64,000 bases of DNA, from NCBI GenBank assembly GCA_963668655.2, contig CAXXPQ010000002.1, positions 1,178,001-1,242,000 of the forward strand. Reading direction: 5' to 3'. The DNA is from G963668655 sp963668655 (GTDB lineage Bacteria; Myxococcota_A; SURF-8). Below are positions 33,201 to 40,894 of this stretch, piece after piece (position 1 is the stretch's first letter; the number at the start of each line of letters is the position of its first letter). The notes beneath the pieces were generated by a model that searched no databases, was not told where the DNA came from, and saw nothing but the letters and a program-made list of their open reading frames with translations. Made by a program: the position numbers and the translations under genes.

Positions 33201-36200
33201 AACGGTTCCCCCGGATTCCAGGCGGCCCACCTGGAGATGGAAGCGGTGGACGACCCCGGCGTCATCGTCGATCAGTGGGACCAGAACGTGGAATCCGGCA
33301 ACAGCGCCGTCTTCGCCGTCAGTTTCGAACAGGAGGGCGACTTCGATCTAACCGTGAGCCACACCAACGATTTCGGCAACTACGGCGAGACCACCTTCCG
33401 CTATCACGTGGATCTGGTCAGCGGAGTTTCGCTGCTCTCCGGTGACGATACGGTCATGGACGGCGGAACCTTCACCCTCTCCGCCGCCGACGATCTGGAT
33501 GGGGGCACTCCGGGCATGCAGGTCAACCTGAGGGTGCAAACCACTGGAATTTCGGATGGGGAAACGGTCCATATCTGCTCCACCCAGGGGCTGGAGAGCG
33601 GAGAGCAGCCCTGGGGGGTCTGCGCCAGCAACCCGAGCGCCGTCGTGGTGGCGGAACTTACGGTGGACAACGGAAGTCAACCCATGGAGGCATCGAGTAT
33701 TTCCCTGCGGGACAACGTCATCCACGAACTGTTCGTGGAAGCGCCCGACCTGCTGGCCAACGGCGCGGTGAGCGACTCCGCCACGGTGACGGTGGACAGC
33801 ATCGCGCCCGTGGTTCTGTCGGCGTACGTCGATTCCAACCAGGAGGATAACGACGACATCATGGAAATCCGCCTGAACCAGTCGGAAGGCGAATTGCAGG
33901 GAACCGATCTCGTCGTCACCATCGTCGCGCTTCTGGACGCAGCCACCACGGACGGCACCTCGGCGGAACTCTTCTTCGACGGCATCTCCCAGGCAACGGG
34001 TTCGGTCATGGAGGATCAGGCGGTCTTCGAAAACGTCGTTCTGCCCAACGGCATCCAGGTGGCGGCGAGCGTCGTCGTTTACGACTGGGTGGGCAACGGT
34101 TCGGATGCCGAGGATCCGAACGCCAGCTTCAATCTGGCGGTGGACACCGTTCCGCCCGAGACGGAACTTCCCGAAGGCGATCCGCTCCTGCTGACCTCGA
34201 CGGATTGCGAGAATGAAAGCGGATATTGCATCACGAACATCACGGTGACGGTCCTGAAGAACGCGGAAGACGCCATCTCGCCGGAGGGCGGGATCGTGCG
34301 GCTATATAACGGCGCTTTCCTGGACGAAGAGCAGGCCATACCGCCCATGCCGGGAGGCTCCGTGGACGTGATCTTTGAAAACATCCTGATCGGCAGCGGC
34401 ATGTCCGCTCTCTTCGCCTACGCCATGGATCCGTTCGGCAACGTTTCCATGGAGGCCGCCGTACCCGTCGAGGTGGACATGGAGGGTCCGATTCTTTCCT
34501 TCGTCGTTCCGGGAGACACCATGGTCTACACCGAAGCAGACAACGACGACGTCTCCTGCGGCGACGGTGACGGTCTGACGGACTACCTGCTGCGTCGCTG
34601 CGACTGGACGCTTTCGGTCACGGACGTCCGGGACAGCGCGGAAGTGCGGTTGCAGTATCGCCACTGGGATGAGGTCGAGTATCAGGACTTCCCGAACCCG
34701 GAGGCATCCTTCACCTTGTTGGGGGACGACGAGTCCTACAACATTCAGCCGCTGGATTTCGCCCACGGACATCCGTCGTCGCATATCCTGCACGTCCGAG
34801 CCGTCGCCGTGGAGCCGTCCACCGGAAACGAGAGCACATCCGAGGATCTCGACATGTACGTCTCGTTTACGCCGCCCCTGGAAATGGCGCTTGAAAAGGC
34901 CGGGGGCGACGGCGTTTTGGATTCCGGCGACGAAGTGGAGATGGGAGACTATTTTCTGGCCGCCGACAACACCTCCGCAGGGGCGGGATTCGAAACCACC
35001 ATCGTCGTCGTCACCAATCTGCAAGACGGCGAACAGGTTACCCTGGAAGCCAACAGCACCCAGGTGCCCTTCGCCAACAGTCCGACGAACGGCCTGGTCG
35101 CGGGGGGCGTCGTTACCTACAACAACGTGCCGCTCAACGAGGGGGCCGTGGGCAATCCCATGGAGAACGAGTTGCTCGCCTACGCCACCAACGGCTACGG
35201 CCATTACGTCGAGATCTCCCTGGACGCTCTCTTCGTGGACACCACGCCACCGGAGGCGTTCTTCGTCTTCCCGCCCGCCGGGGAGCCGTTCCCACTGGAT
35301 GTTTCCTACGACGCAGACGGCACGGAGGGCGACGGTGTAACCCTGAGCGCCGGAACCATGGATTACCGTGTCACCGCCGAGCTTTCCACCTTGGAAACGG
35401 GCGCCGTCCTGGCCGTCCTGCGGGCCTACGACAGCGATACGCACGCGGAGATCTCCCTGGGCGATCCCGCACCGATGGCGATCTTCATAGAAGGAGAGGT
35501 CGTTTTCGACGACGTTCAGCTTCCCAATACGGACGGCCAGCCCAACGGCAACATGATCCTGACCCTGGATTTCCAGGACGAGGCCGGAAATCCGGGTATC
35601 GTTACGGAAGACCCGGTGGTCATCGTGGACGACGATCCGCCCCAGGACATCACCGATTTCTACGCCTGCATCGGCGAATCCAGCGGAGAGGATCCCCTCT
35701 ACCAGGTGGAGGAAGCGGTTTGCCCGGACGCCTCGGCCTGCAACGACGATTCCAACCGCTGCAGCCGCCGAAAGGGAAACGCCGCGCTTGTCTGGACCAT
35801 CCCGTCCGGAAATCGCAGCATGCTGGATGATACGGCTCCCTCCGGATATGAAGTCCAGTGGATGCCCGGAGAAAGCGGTCCGGATCCCTGCGCGGGGGTC
35901 GAGTGGTTCGGTGGCGTCATTCCCGTGGACGGCGATGTTCAAAGCGGCGGCCCCGAAGAACGGGGCGGCGCCAGCTTCGCCCTGGATCCGATTTCCGAAT
36001 CCGTGGGCAACATGCAAGGAGGCGTGATCTCCGGACTTCCCGTTCTGACCGACAGCATCTATTGTTTCTTGGTAAAGGCTTTCGATTCCGTCGGGAACGC
36101 CAGCGAAAACGCCGCGATAACGGGCCGGGAAATCAATCTGAAGAAACGGGATCTTGCCCGGGACATCGGCTCCACCTATCGGATGCAGCTCGGCAGCCGA

Positions 36201-38540
36201 ACCATTTCCGGCGACTTCAACCAGGACGGACTCGGGGACTTCATCGTGGCGGATCCCCGCTATGGACGGTCGGAGTCCTTCGGTCGCGTGCTGGCCTTCT
36301 ATGGAAAAGAAACGAACGAATGCTCCGACAATCTGATCTGCGATAAGTGTCTATGCGTGGAGAAGAATCCAAATTGTGGTGATGGATACCCGGATTCCGG
36401 CGAGGAATGCGGAGATGAGGGGCTATCCGATTGTCCCATGGGAGAGCGTTGCGTCAACTGCACCTGCCAGCCCGTAACCAGCACTTGCGGAGACAGCCAG
36501 ATCGATAGCGGCGAAGAATGCGGCGAACCCGGCTTGGCGGATTGCGGGGCCGGGTACGGCTGCCACGACTGCCGTTGCGTGAGCGATATGGTGACAACCG
36601 ACTGCGGAAACGGCCAGGCGGACCAGATGGAGGAATGCGGCGATCCGGAAACCGACGGGTGCGACGCGGGTCAATACTGCCTGGATTGCGCCTGCCTCTA
36701 TGTCCTGGATTCCTGCGGCAACGGCAAACTGGACGGCATGTTCGAGGAATGCGGCGAACCCGACTGGGTGGTCCAGGGCGCCCGGATGGCCTCGTTCGGC
36801 CAGGATCTTTCCGTGGGCGACCTGAACGGAGACGGCGTGGACGATCTGGCCATAGGCGCGCCCGGAGAGGATGCAAACGACGGACGGGCTTATGTCTATC
36901 TGGGCCAGTCCGTCACGGGGCTTTCCCAGGATCCGGGATACACCTATGAACCGGAGGTCTGCGGAGAACCGGGACTCGACGGCTGTCCGAGCCGCTATCA
37001 CTGCACGGACTGTTTCTGCCTCTACAACACCGGAACCTGCGGAAACCGTTTGCCGGACATGGGAGAGGAATGCGGAGACACGGTGATGTCCGGCTGTTCG
37101 GACGATCAATGGTGTGTCAACTGCAACTGTGTGACGCCCGCGAGCACCTGCGGAAACGGTGGGATCGACGACGGCGAGGACTGCGAACTGGACGAGGATT
37201 GCAATCTGGGCGAAGTCTGTGCGAACTGCCAGTGCCGTCAGGACTTCATGGGAACCTGCGGCAATTTCACCTTGGACGATAACGGCGAGGAATGCGAAAC
37301 CGGTTATGAGTATCTCTGCCCCTCCGGAACGATCTGCGCGGACTGTCATTGCGTCAATTCCTTCACCACCTGCGGAAACGGAGCGGCGGATCCCAACGAA
37401 ACCTGCGGCGACCCCGAAACCGCGGGGTGTCAGCCCGATGAACTCTGCATCAACTGCCAGTGCGTCAACGCCTTCACCTATTGCGGAAACGGAACGATAA
37501 ACCCGGATATGGGCGAGGCCTGCGAGGAAGATCTGGATTGCGAACCGGGCATGCGTTGCCTGGACTGCAGCTGCGTATTCGATCGCCCTCAACTCTATTG
37601 CGGAGACGGCACGATCCAGGTGGTCGAGCCTTCCAGAAAGCCGGATACGATCCTGTTCGGCATGGAGGGCAGCGGCCAGTTCTTCGGCACTTCGGTGCGC
37701 GCTCTGAAATGGAACACGGACAGCGCCCCGGCGCACGACGACCTGTTCGTCGGCACCCTGGGCGACGGGACGAACGAAGCGCCTCTGTACCTGTTCAAAG
37801 GTGAAACCTCCTGGGCCGCCAGCTATTCGGTGGACGATCTGGAAATGGACCTGACACTGACCCGGGAAGCCGACTCCATAGAGGAATGGCCCATCTTCGG
37901 ATCGTTCCTCGGCGCGGCCGATCTGGACGGCGACGGCATGGACGACCTGATTCTGGTGGATTACGATCACGAAAACGGAACCGGGGGAATTTCGGATCGC
38001 GTCTGGGTGGCCTGGGGCAATCCCGGATTGAGCGGAACCGTGGCCGTCCAGGATGGAACGCAGTTCAAGATGCTCAACAGCATCGATTTCGATTACGGCG
38101 TCGGGCTCGGTTTCGGTTCGCTGGCCTTCGGTGTTTCGGACACGGAAAACGACGCCTACGGCATGGGAGAACTGCTGATCCGGAATACGGAATCCGCCGA
38201 GCTGATGCTGCTTCGCTCGGACCATTCTCGTGGAGACTTCGTGGATTCGGGTTATACCTTCTCCGGCGGAGGGGATCCGATTTTCGGCCTGTATCCCAGC
38301 GACGCCGGAGATTTCAACGGCGACGGCTACAACGACGTCGTCATGTCCGGAACCGATCTGGTGCGGATCTTCTTCGGCGGTCCCTTCGGCCTGACCGACC
38401 AGGAGGAGGATCGGATTGATTTCGTATTTAGCGACGACAGTGAAAAACGTATCCGAGGCGGCGTGGATTTCAATGGAGACGGCTATCCGGATCTGCTGAT
38501 CGTAGACAAAGTCAGCGGAGACGCCAGCGTACTTTACTGA
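30264..38540 (+). CDS. Giant surface lipoprotein: Ig/cadherin-like repeats, FG-GAP blades and Cys-rich repeats
   Basis: The 2758-residue protein starts with an export signal ending at LWSGC (Cys35, a slightly atypical lipobox). A linker at about residues 330-412 consists of DGD, EPDAEPDA and similar acidic repeats. Residues about 415-1800 form many beta-sandwich modules, with VDTVPPDV-like Ig/bacterial-adhesion boundary motifs recurring (VDTVPPETE, VDSIAPVVL, VDTTPPEAF). Near 1975 FG-GAP/VCBS-type calcium-binding loops begin (DFNQDGLGDFIVAD, DLNGDGVDDLAIGA, DLDGDGMDDLILVD, DFNGDGYNDVVMSG, DFNGDGYPDLLIVD). These are interrupted by nine Cys-rich repeats (about 2015-2452). GGAG precedes the ATG and a strong terminator follows. 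The role, probably adhesion, is inferred from domains. Confidence 0.88.
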   Translation: MRLHPSIRFESFRGSYGPAIRLAILLLSIILWSGCSGKSKTDDIGEDLENRLTDALQFEGGELVQGDPPEGSDSPDAPQITQIQMSDELKPGAGFMVRLFTEYESSSEVDKAIVHVEGATAYFVVPGSLVTDSDSLSKFKAGLLRFMELAGLLGTDDLLKGRSFKFRFALQTAGGVTGAYQVQGLTITSQSQNVSMTTDDVVNGLTITEENKTHHPSGRPQGTAGEQFPQIVSIQAPTVALSGAPFEVRITFEYPQPENVRFAILTSPNTEAYWEIEGSLDQQNHVMLIRGTLSEELEPGDSLVFLWALKTSDDKVGLYRPWNVMISEPPTDGDTDNVTDGDEEIPDGDDEPDADPEPDAEPDAIDGDLEPDTEPDAEPDATDGDAEPDAEPDAEPDAEPDDEPDAEADEEATPPPTIRIMEIGNQTAESSMTLNFADDTDEEIPLLNTTVFIETENVSEGSMFLVYMDEAPALNALVEVGGGGHLDIDLDYGSHTLRAVIPDPEDEEGYLAQSDIIEIWSDWEIPTVEFLLPLQEEWITADTVDVRIGADAEPGQEVRLYANDVQVQEGSPEILDDANEVLYASVVHGVTDGGLNLRAEVIDIAGNFGEAFLSVSVDTVPPDVIVEAPGGGEVTQNTDVVIAFQVTNEDTGQASLELFDQLQDPPVAIDTRQVDFTAGAGQHTYAFLADGSYQVRVSVTDEAGNLGDHTADFTISTGCYSFSFLAPAQNAMYGLVDAYMGDPMNGVHLDVTVYGADVPNDTPAELREGENILAETTFYAGEAVFADQAFMDGSHALEVRVIKEPFDTECWASPRPLEFTVDLVRPDLVMVVPTPPDPPDATLIINSAFPDLDPDDDFQTSFRFESSDAEDAQVVSLSVTDGGNVDEYQIPLSQGAAEFPLVTLTKELWPEQQTLLLMTASVTDRHGNESDPLNYQMRVARALPTFEGISPPDETSFTMADDMDPGSPGLQFQILMTIENGSPGFQAAHLEMEAVDDPGVIVDQWDQNVESGNSAVFAVSFEQEGDFDLTVSHTNDFGNYGETTFRYHVDLVSGVSLLSGDDTVMDGGTFTLSAADDLDGGTPGMQVNLRVQTTGISDGETVHICSTQGLESGEQPWGVCASNPSAVVVAELTVDNGSQPMEASSISLRDNVIHELFVEAPDLLANGAVSDSATVTVDSIAPVVLSAYVDSNQEDNDDIMEIRLNQSEGELQGTDLVVTIVALLDAATTDGTSAELFFDGISQATGSVMEDQAVFENVVLPNGIQVAASVVVYDWVGNGSDAEDPNASFNLAVDTVPPETELPEGDPLLLTSTDCENESGYCITNITVTVLKNAEDAISPEGGIVRLYNGAFLDEEQAIPPMPGGSVDVIFENILIGSGMSALFAYAMDPFGNVSMEAAVPVEVDMEGPILSFVVPGDTMVYTEADNDDVSCGDGDGLTDYLLRRCDWTLSVTDVRDSAEVRLQYRHWDEVEYQDFPNPEASFTLLGDDESYNIQPLDFAHGHPSSHILHVRAVAVEPSTGNESTSEDLDMYVSFTPPLEMALEKAGGDGVLDSGDEVEMGDYFLAADNTSAGAGFETTIVVVTNLQDGEQVTLEANSTQVPFANSPTNGLVAGGVVTYNNVPLNEGAVGNPMENELLAYATNGYGHYVEISLDALFVDTTPPEAFFVFPPAGEPFPLDVSYDADGTEGDGVTLSAGTMDYRVTAELSTLETGAVLAVLRAYDSDTHAEISLGDPAPMAIFIEGEVVFDDVQLPNTDGQPNGNMILTLDFQDEAGNPGIVTEDPVVIVDDDPPQDITDFYACIGESSGEDPLYQVEEAVCPDASACNDDSNRCSRRKGNAALVWTIPSGNRSMLDDTAPSGYEVQWMPGESGPDPCAGVEWFGGVIPVDGDVQSGGPEERGGASFALDPISESVGNMQGGVISGLPVLTDSIYCFLVKAFDSVGNASENAAITGREINLKKRDLARDIGSTYRMQLGSRTISGDFNQDGLGDFIVADPRYGRSESFGRVLAFYGKETNECSDNLICDKCLCVEKNPNCGDGYPDSGEECGDEGLSDCPMGERCVNCTCQPVTSTCGDSQIDSGEECGEPGLADCGAGYGCHDCRCVSDMVTTDCGNGQADQMEECGDPETDGCDAGQYCLDCACLYVLDSCGNGKLDGMFEECGEPDWVVQGARMASFGQDLSVGDLNGDGVDDLAIGAPGEDANDGRAYVYLGQSVTGLSQDPGYTYEPEVCGEPGLDGCPSRYHCTDCFCLYNTGTCGNRLPDMGEECGDTVMSGCSDDQWCVNCNCVTPASTCGNGGIDDGEDCELDEDCNLGEVCANCQCRQDFMGTCGNFTLDDNGEECETGYEYLCPSGTICADCHCVNSFTTCGNGAADPNETCGDPETAGCQPDELCINCQCVNAFTYCGNGTINPDMGEACEEDLDCEPGMRCLDCSCVFDRPQLYCGDGTIQVVEPSRKPDTILFGMEGSGQFFGTSVRALKWNTDSAPAHDDLFVGTLGDGTNEAPLYLFKGETSWAASYSVDDLEMDLTLTREADSIEEWPIFGSFLGAADLDGDGMDDLILVDYDHENGTGGISDRVWVAWGNPGLSGTVAVQDGTQFKMLNSIDFDYGVGLGFGSLAFGVSDTENDAYGMGELLIRNTESAELMLLRSDHSRGDFVDSGYTFSGGGDPIFGLYPSDAGDFNGDGYNDVVMSGTDLVRIFFGGPFGLTDQEEDRIDFVFSDDSEKRIRGGVDFNGDGYPDLLIVDKVSGDASVLY
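36310..37620 (+). repeat. Array of Cys-rich repeats within the giant lipoprotein
   Basis: Units of about 36-40 codons follow the pattern CGNG..D.GEECG......C..G..C..C.C, eight Cys per unit, like the myxobacterial Cys-rich (DUF4215-type) repeat. There are eight complete uninterrupted units and one unit split after CGEP by an FG-GAP blade of about 64 residues (about 36766-36957). The array begins with the second half of a unit (NECSDNLICDKCLC) and ends with the first few residues of another (YCGDGTIQ), each joined directly to propeller sequence. Confidence 0.8.
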
Positions 38541-38558
38541 TAAAGGTTGTTTCGGACG

Positions 38559-38595
38559 AAAACGGCCCCGCTTCAATGGCAGGGCCGTTTTTTTT
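38559..38595 (+). terminator. Terminator of the giant lipoprotein gene
   Basis: AAAACGGCCC (38559-38568) pairs with GGGCCGTTTT (38582-38591) and is followed by an uninterrupted run of T to 38595. It lies 19 bp after the stop. Confidence 0.95.
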
Positions 38596-38668
38596 ATTGC
38601 AGATGGGAAAGACCGGCCGTTCCCTTGTTCTCGCGGGGCGACTCAATAGCCGAAAATACCGAAAGCGT

Positions 38669-39040
38669 TCAGCCCCCCATATTGGAGGCGACCATCCAGA
38701 CTCCGGCCAGGATCAACGCCATACCGCCGAGCTGCACCGCCGTAACGGATTCATTCAACTTCAAGAAAGAATAGCTCACCACGATCAGAAAACCCGCCGA
38801 GGTCATGATGGGATAGGCCACCGAAAGTTTGAGTTGACTCAGCACGAAGGAATAAGCTCCCAGAGCGAGACCGAAAAAGACGAGACCGGCCAGAACCACG
38901 GGGTTGAAGGCGATGGCCTTGAACGTTCCCATCATATCGGTCAGCGATAGATCCCGGGCCTTCATGCCCTCCTTGATGAGGATATTGGCCACGGCATTGG
39001 CAACCAGAGCGAAAACAAGAACGAAATGAACGGATTTCAT
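38669..39040 (-). CDS. Small four-helix EamA/SMR-type transporter half (ArnE/F-like)
   Basis: The 123-residue protein has four hydrophobic segments and the small-multidrug-resistance/EamA pattern. NAVANILIKEGMKAR comes first, then GLALGAYSFVLSQLKLSVAY, SAGFLIVVSYSFLKLNES and a final helix GGMALILAGVWMVASN. Proteins of this size and shape act as dimers or paired halves; ArnE/ArnF move aminoarabinose lipid across the inner membrane. ATG 39040 with GGGAG upstream is preferred over a GTG ten codons earlier that overlaps the preceding gene. It is the last gene of a three-gene set with a UbiA-type enzyme that makes a polyprenyl-phosphate sugar, so a lipid-linked-sugar flippase role is a reasonable inference. 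Confidence 0.75.
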   Translation of the reverse strand: MKSVHFVLVFALVANAVANILIKEGMKARDLSLTDMMGTFKAIAFNPVVLAGLVFFGLALGAYSFVLSQLKLSVAYPIMTSAGFLIVVSYSFLKLNESVTAVQLGGMALILAGVWMVASNMGG

Positions 39041-39062
39041 ATTCACTATCCCATCTCCCAAG

Positions 39063-39374
39063 CTATTCACACCTGGGGTTTTCCTTGAAACAATCCTCGA
39101 TTTCCTGACAGCTGTCCTTTTTCACGCAGGACAGACAACCGCTGGTCATTTTGTTTTCCGTGCAGGAAAGCATGCATTTGTCGATCCAGTCCGTTTTCAC
39201 GGAAGCCGCCTCCCCCTCCGTGGACACGGACGCCGCGCCCTCCCCGTCCCCGTCCGTGGCTTCGTAGCAGGTCCGATACCAGGTTTCGCAAGCCTCCCGG
39301 CACGTGGAGCCCTCGCAGCAAATCAGAAGAAACGTCACGAGGAGAAGGATGGAAAATCCTTGATATTCCTTCAT
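39063..39374 (-). CDS. Small Cys-rich exported protein, probable lipoprotein
   Basis: The 103-residue protein has a signal segment (ILLLVTFLLICC) followed by ten cysteines in pairs suited to disulfides: GSTCREACETWYRTCYE, DKCMLSCTENKM, GCLSCVKKDSCQEIEDC and PRCE. A short DGDGEG stretch and two similar ASV/EGEAAS strings lie in the middle, echoing the DGD linkers of the large lipoproteins here. It sits 33 bp after the UbiA-type gene and 22 bp before the small transporter gene, all on the same strand. I do not recognise a family, and the function is unknown. Confidence 0.75.
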   Translation of the reverse strand: MKEYQGFSILLLVTFLLICCEGSTCREACETWYRTCYEATDGDGEGAASVSTEGEAASVKTDWIDKCMLSCTENKMTSGCLSCVKKDSCQEIEDCFKENPRCE

Positions 39375-39407
39375 GATTTCCTCCTTTCCATGTGGAATAG
39401 CCGCCGC

Positions 39408-40292
39408 TTAGAGCACGCCTTCGATAATCAGAATGCAGACTCCGAGCCATAAAATGATATCGACGATCAGCGGTGTATCCGTAAGCAACACACGCGTGGG
39501 GTTTCCGCCTTCCTCCTTCTGATGAACCAGGTAAAGGTAACGGAAAATGCCATACAGGACGAAGGGAACGGTATAGATCAACCCCGTGGTTCCAAAATGC
39601 GCCACCGTCTCCGCGCTCATGGTGTACAGGGCATAGCTCATCACCACCGCCGCCCCCACGATCATGATGAGCTGATCCAGAAAATACGGACTGTATTGCA
39701 ATAGAACCTTGCGATGATTGTCCGCCTCGTCGTGCAGCAACACCAGTTCGTATCGCCGTTTCGCGAAACCCAGAAAAAGCGCCAAAAGAACGGTGCACAT
39801 GAGCAGCCAGGGCGTGGCGGGAACGCCGATTACGGCGGCTCCGGCCAGGACGCGCAATACGAAACCGAAGGCGATGCTCATCACGTCCACGATGACCACG
39901 TGTTTCATAAAGGTGGAATAGGCCAGGTTGTTGACGAAATAGGCCCCGGCGAAGAAAAGAAATCCCAACCCCAGCATGGTGGCGGAACCCAGAGAAACAC
40001 CGGCGAAAATCACGAGGAAAAACACGGCGATCCCCGGCTTCAGCGCACCGGAGGCCAGGGGCCGGTTTTTCTTCGTGGGATGGCGACGGTCCTTCTCGAT
40101 GTCCATCAGGTCGTTCAGCAGATAAACGGAACCGGCCAGCACGCAGAAGACCGCGAAGGCCATGGCCACCAGAAGCAGTTTTTCCGGAACGAACAGGCTG
40201 CGCGAAAACACCAGGGGAGCGAATATGAACAGGTTTTTCACCCATTGTTTCGGTCGCATGGAGGCGATCAGAGCTTTCAGCATGGTCGGCAT
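39408..40292 (-). CDS. UbiA-family prenyltransferase, decaprenyl-phosphate phosphoribosyltransferase-like
   Basis: The 294-residue membrane enzyme has about eight to nine helices and the two Asp-rich loops of UbiA proteins. The first reads YLLNDLMDIEKDRRHPTKKNRPLASG, split here as NDLMDIEKD and HPTKKNRPLASG, closely like mycobacterial Rv3806c. That enzyme adds phosphoribose to decaprenyl phosphate on the way to decaprenyl-phospho-arabinose. The second loop region includes RRYELVLLHDEADNHRK. The N-terminus MRPKQWVKNLFIFAPLVFS is also characteristic. It opens an operon with a Cys-rich lipoprotein and an ArnE-like half-transporter; DprE1/E2-type epimerase genes are not present in the window. Confidence 0.85.
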   Translation of the reverse strand: MPTMLKALIASMRPKQWVKNLFIFAPLVFSRSLFVPEKLLLVAMAFAVFCVLAGSVYLLNDLMDIEKDRRHPTKKNRPLASGALKPGIAVFFLVIFAGVSLGSATMLGLGFLFFAGAYFVNNLAYSTFMKHVVIVDVMSIAFGFVLRVLAGAAVIGVPATPWLLMCTVLLALFLGFAKRRYELVLLHDEADNHRKVLLQYSPYFLDQLIMIVGAAVVMSYALYTMSAETVAHFGTTGLIYTVPFVLYGIFRYLYLVHQKEEGGNPTRVLLTDTPLIVDIILWLGVCILIIEGVL

Positions 40293-40392
40293 TCCCCAGA
40301 GATGAATTCGGACACGGAATTCAGATTACCCGTCCACAGGCCGGGAAAGCAAGAATATTTCCGTATTCCCGCATGGGAAAAAGGCGTGAAAA

Positions 40393-40426
40393 GAAAAATC
40401 GGAGCGCCGTCTCCGACGCTCCGATT
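40393..40426 (-). terminator. Terminator of the ATP synthase operon
   Basis: AATCGGAGCG (40397-40406) pairs with CGCTCCGATT (40417-40426). On the minus strand TTTTTCTTTTC follows. It lies 37 bp after the atpC stop and separates the operon from the UbiA gene. Confidence 0.92.
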
Positions 40427-40462
40427 CGTTTTCGTTCGCTTTTCTTTCGCCTTTTCGGGAAC

Positions 40463-40879
40463 TTATTTCGCCCTGGAAGCCTCCAGCCGCGCTTCGGCGC
40501 GTTTCAGGCGCAGGGTGTACTCGTCCCATTTCGGATCGACGGTATTGTCCATCTTCTCCAAATCGGTCTCGGCTTTTTTCTTGGCCTTCTCGGCCCGGGC
40601 CGCATCGATGTCGGAGGCTGGTTCGGCGGACTGGACCAGAAGCTGCACGGCGTCCGGCCGGACTTCGATGAATCCCTTGCCCACCGCCCAGAATTGCTTC
40701 TTGCCACCGTTGATGATGGTCAGCACGCCCGGCTGGTTCTTGGTAAAGAACTCCAGGTGCTCGTGCAAAACGCCGAACTCGCCGAGATGCCCGGGAGCGA
40801 CGACCTCGTCGGCCTCTCCCGCCAGCTTCTCGCCGTACGGCGTAACGATATGAACTTTCAGCTTGCCACCTTCGGCCAT
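40463..40879 (-). CDS. atpC: ATP synthase F1 subunit epsilon
   Basis: The 138-residue protein has the N-terminal beta-sandwich of epsilon (KVHIVTPYGEKLAGEADEVV, then APGHLGEFGVLHEHLEF) and a C-terminal Lys/Glu/Ala-rich helical hairpin (from AARAEKAKKKAETDLEK). Epsilon is part of the central rotor and can inhibit ATP hydrolysis through its C-terminal helices. The last gene of the F1 operon, it follows atpD after 15 bp and is closed by a terminator. Confidence 0.95.
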   Translation of the reverse strand: MAEGGKLKVHIVTPYGEKLAGEADEVVAPGHLGEFGVLHEHLEFFTKNQPGVLTIINGGKKQFWAVGKGFIEVRPDAVQLLVQSAEPASDIDAARAEKAKKKAETDLEKMDNTVDPKWDEYTLRLKRAEARLEASRAK

Positions 40880-40894
40880 GTGACGCCTCTTTTC

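Noticed and set aside
30354..33230. Open frame of 958 codons on the minus strand opposite the giant lipoprotein gene
   Set aside because: Composition is typical of an antisense reading (His, Arg, Gly and Val rich), with no domain and no ribosome site.
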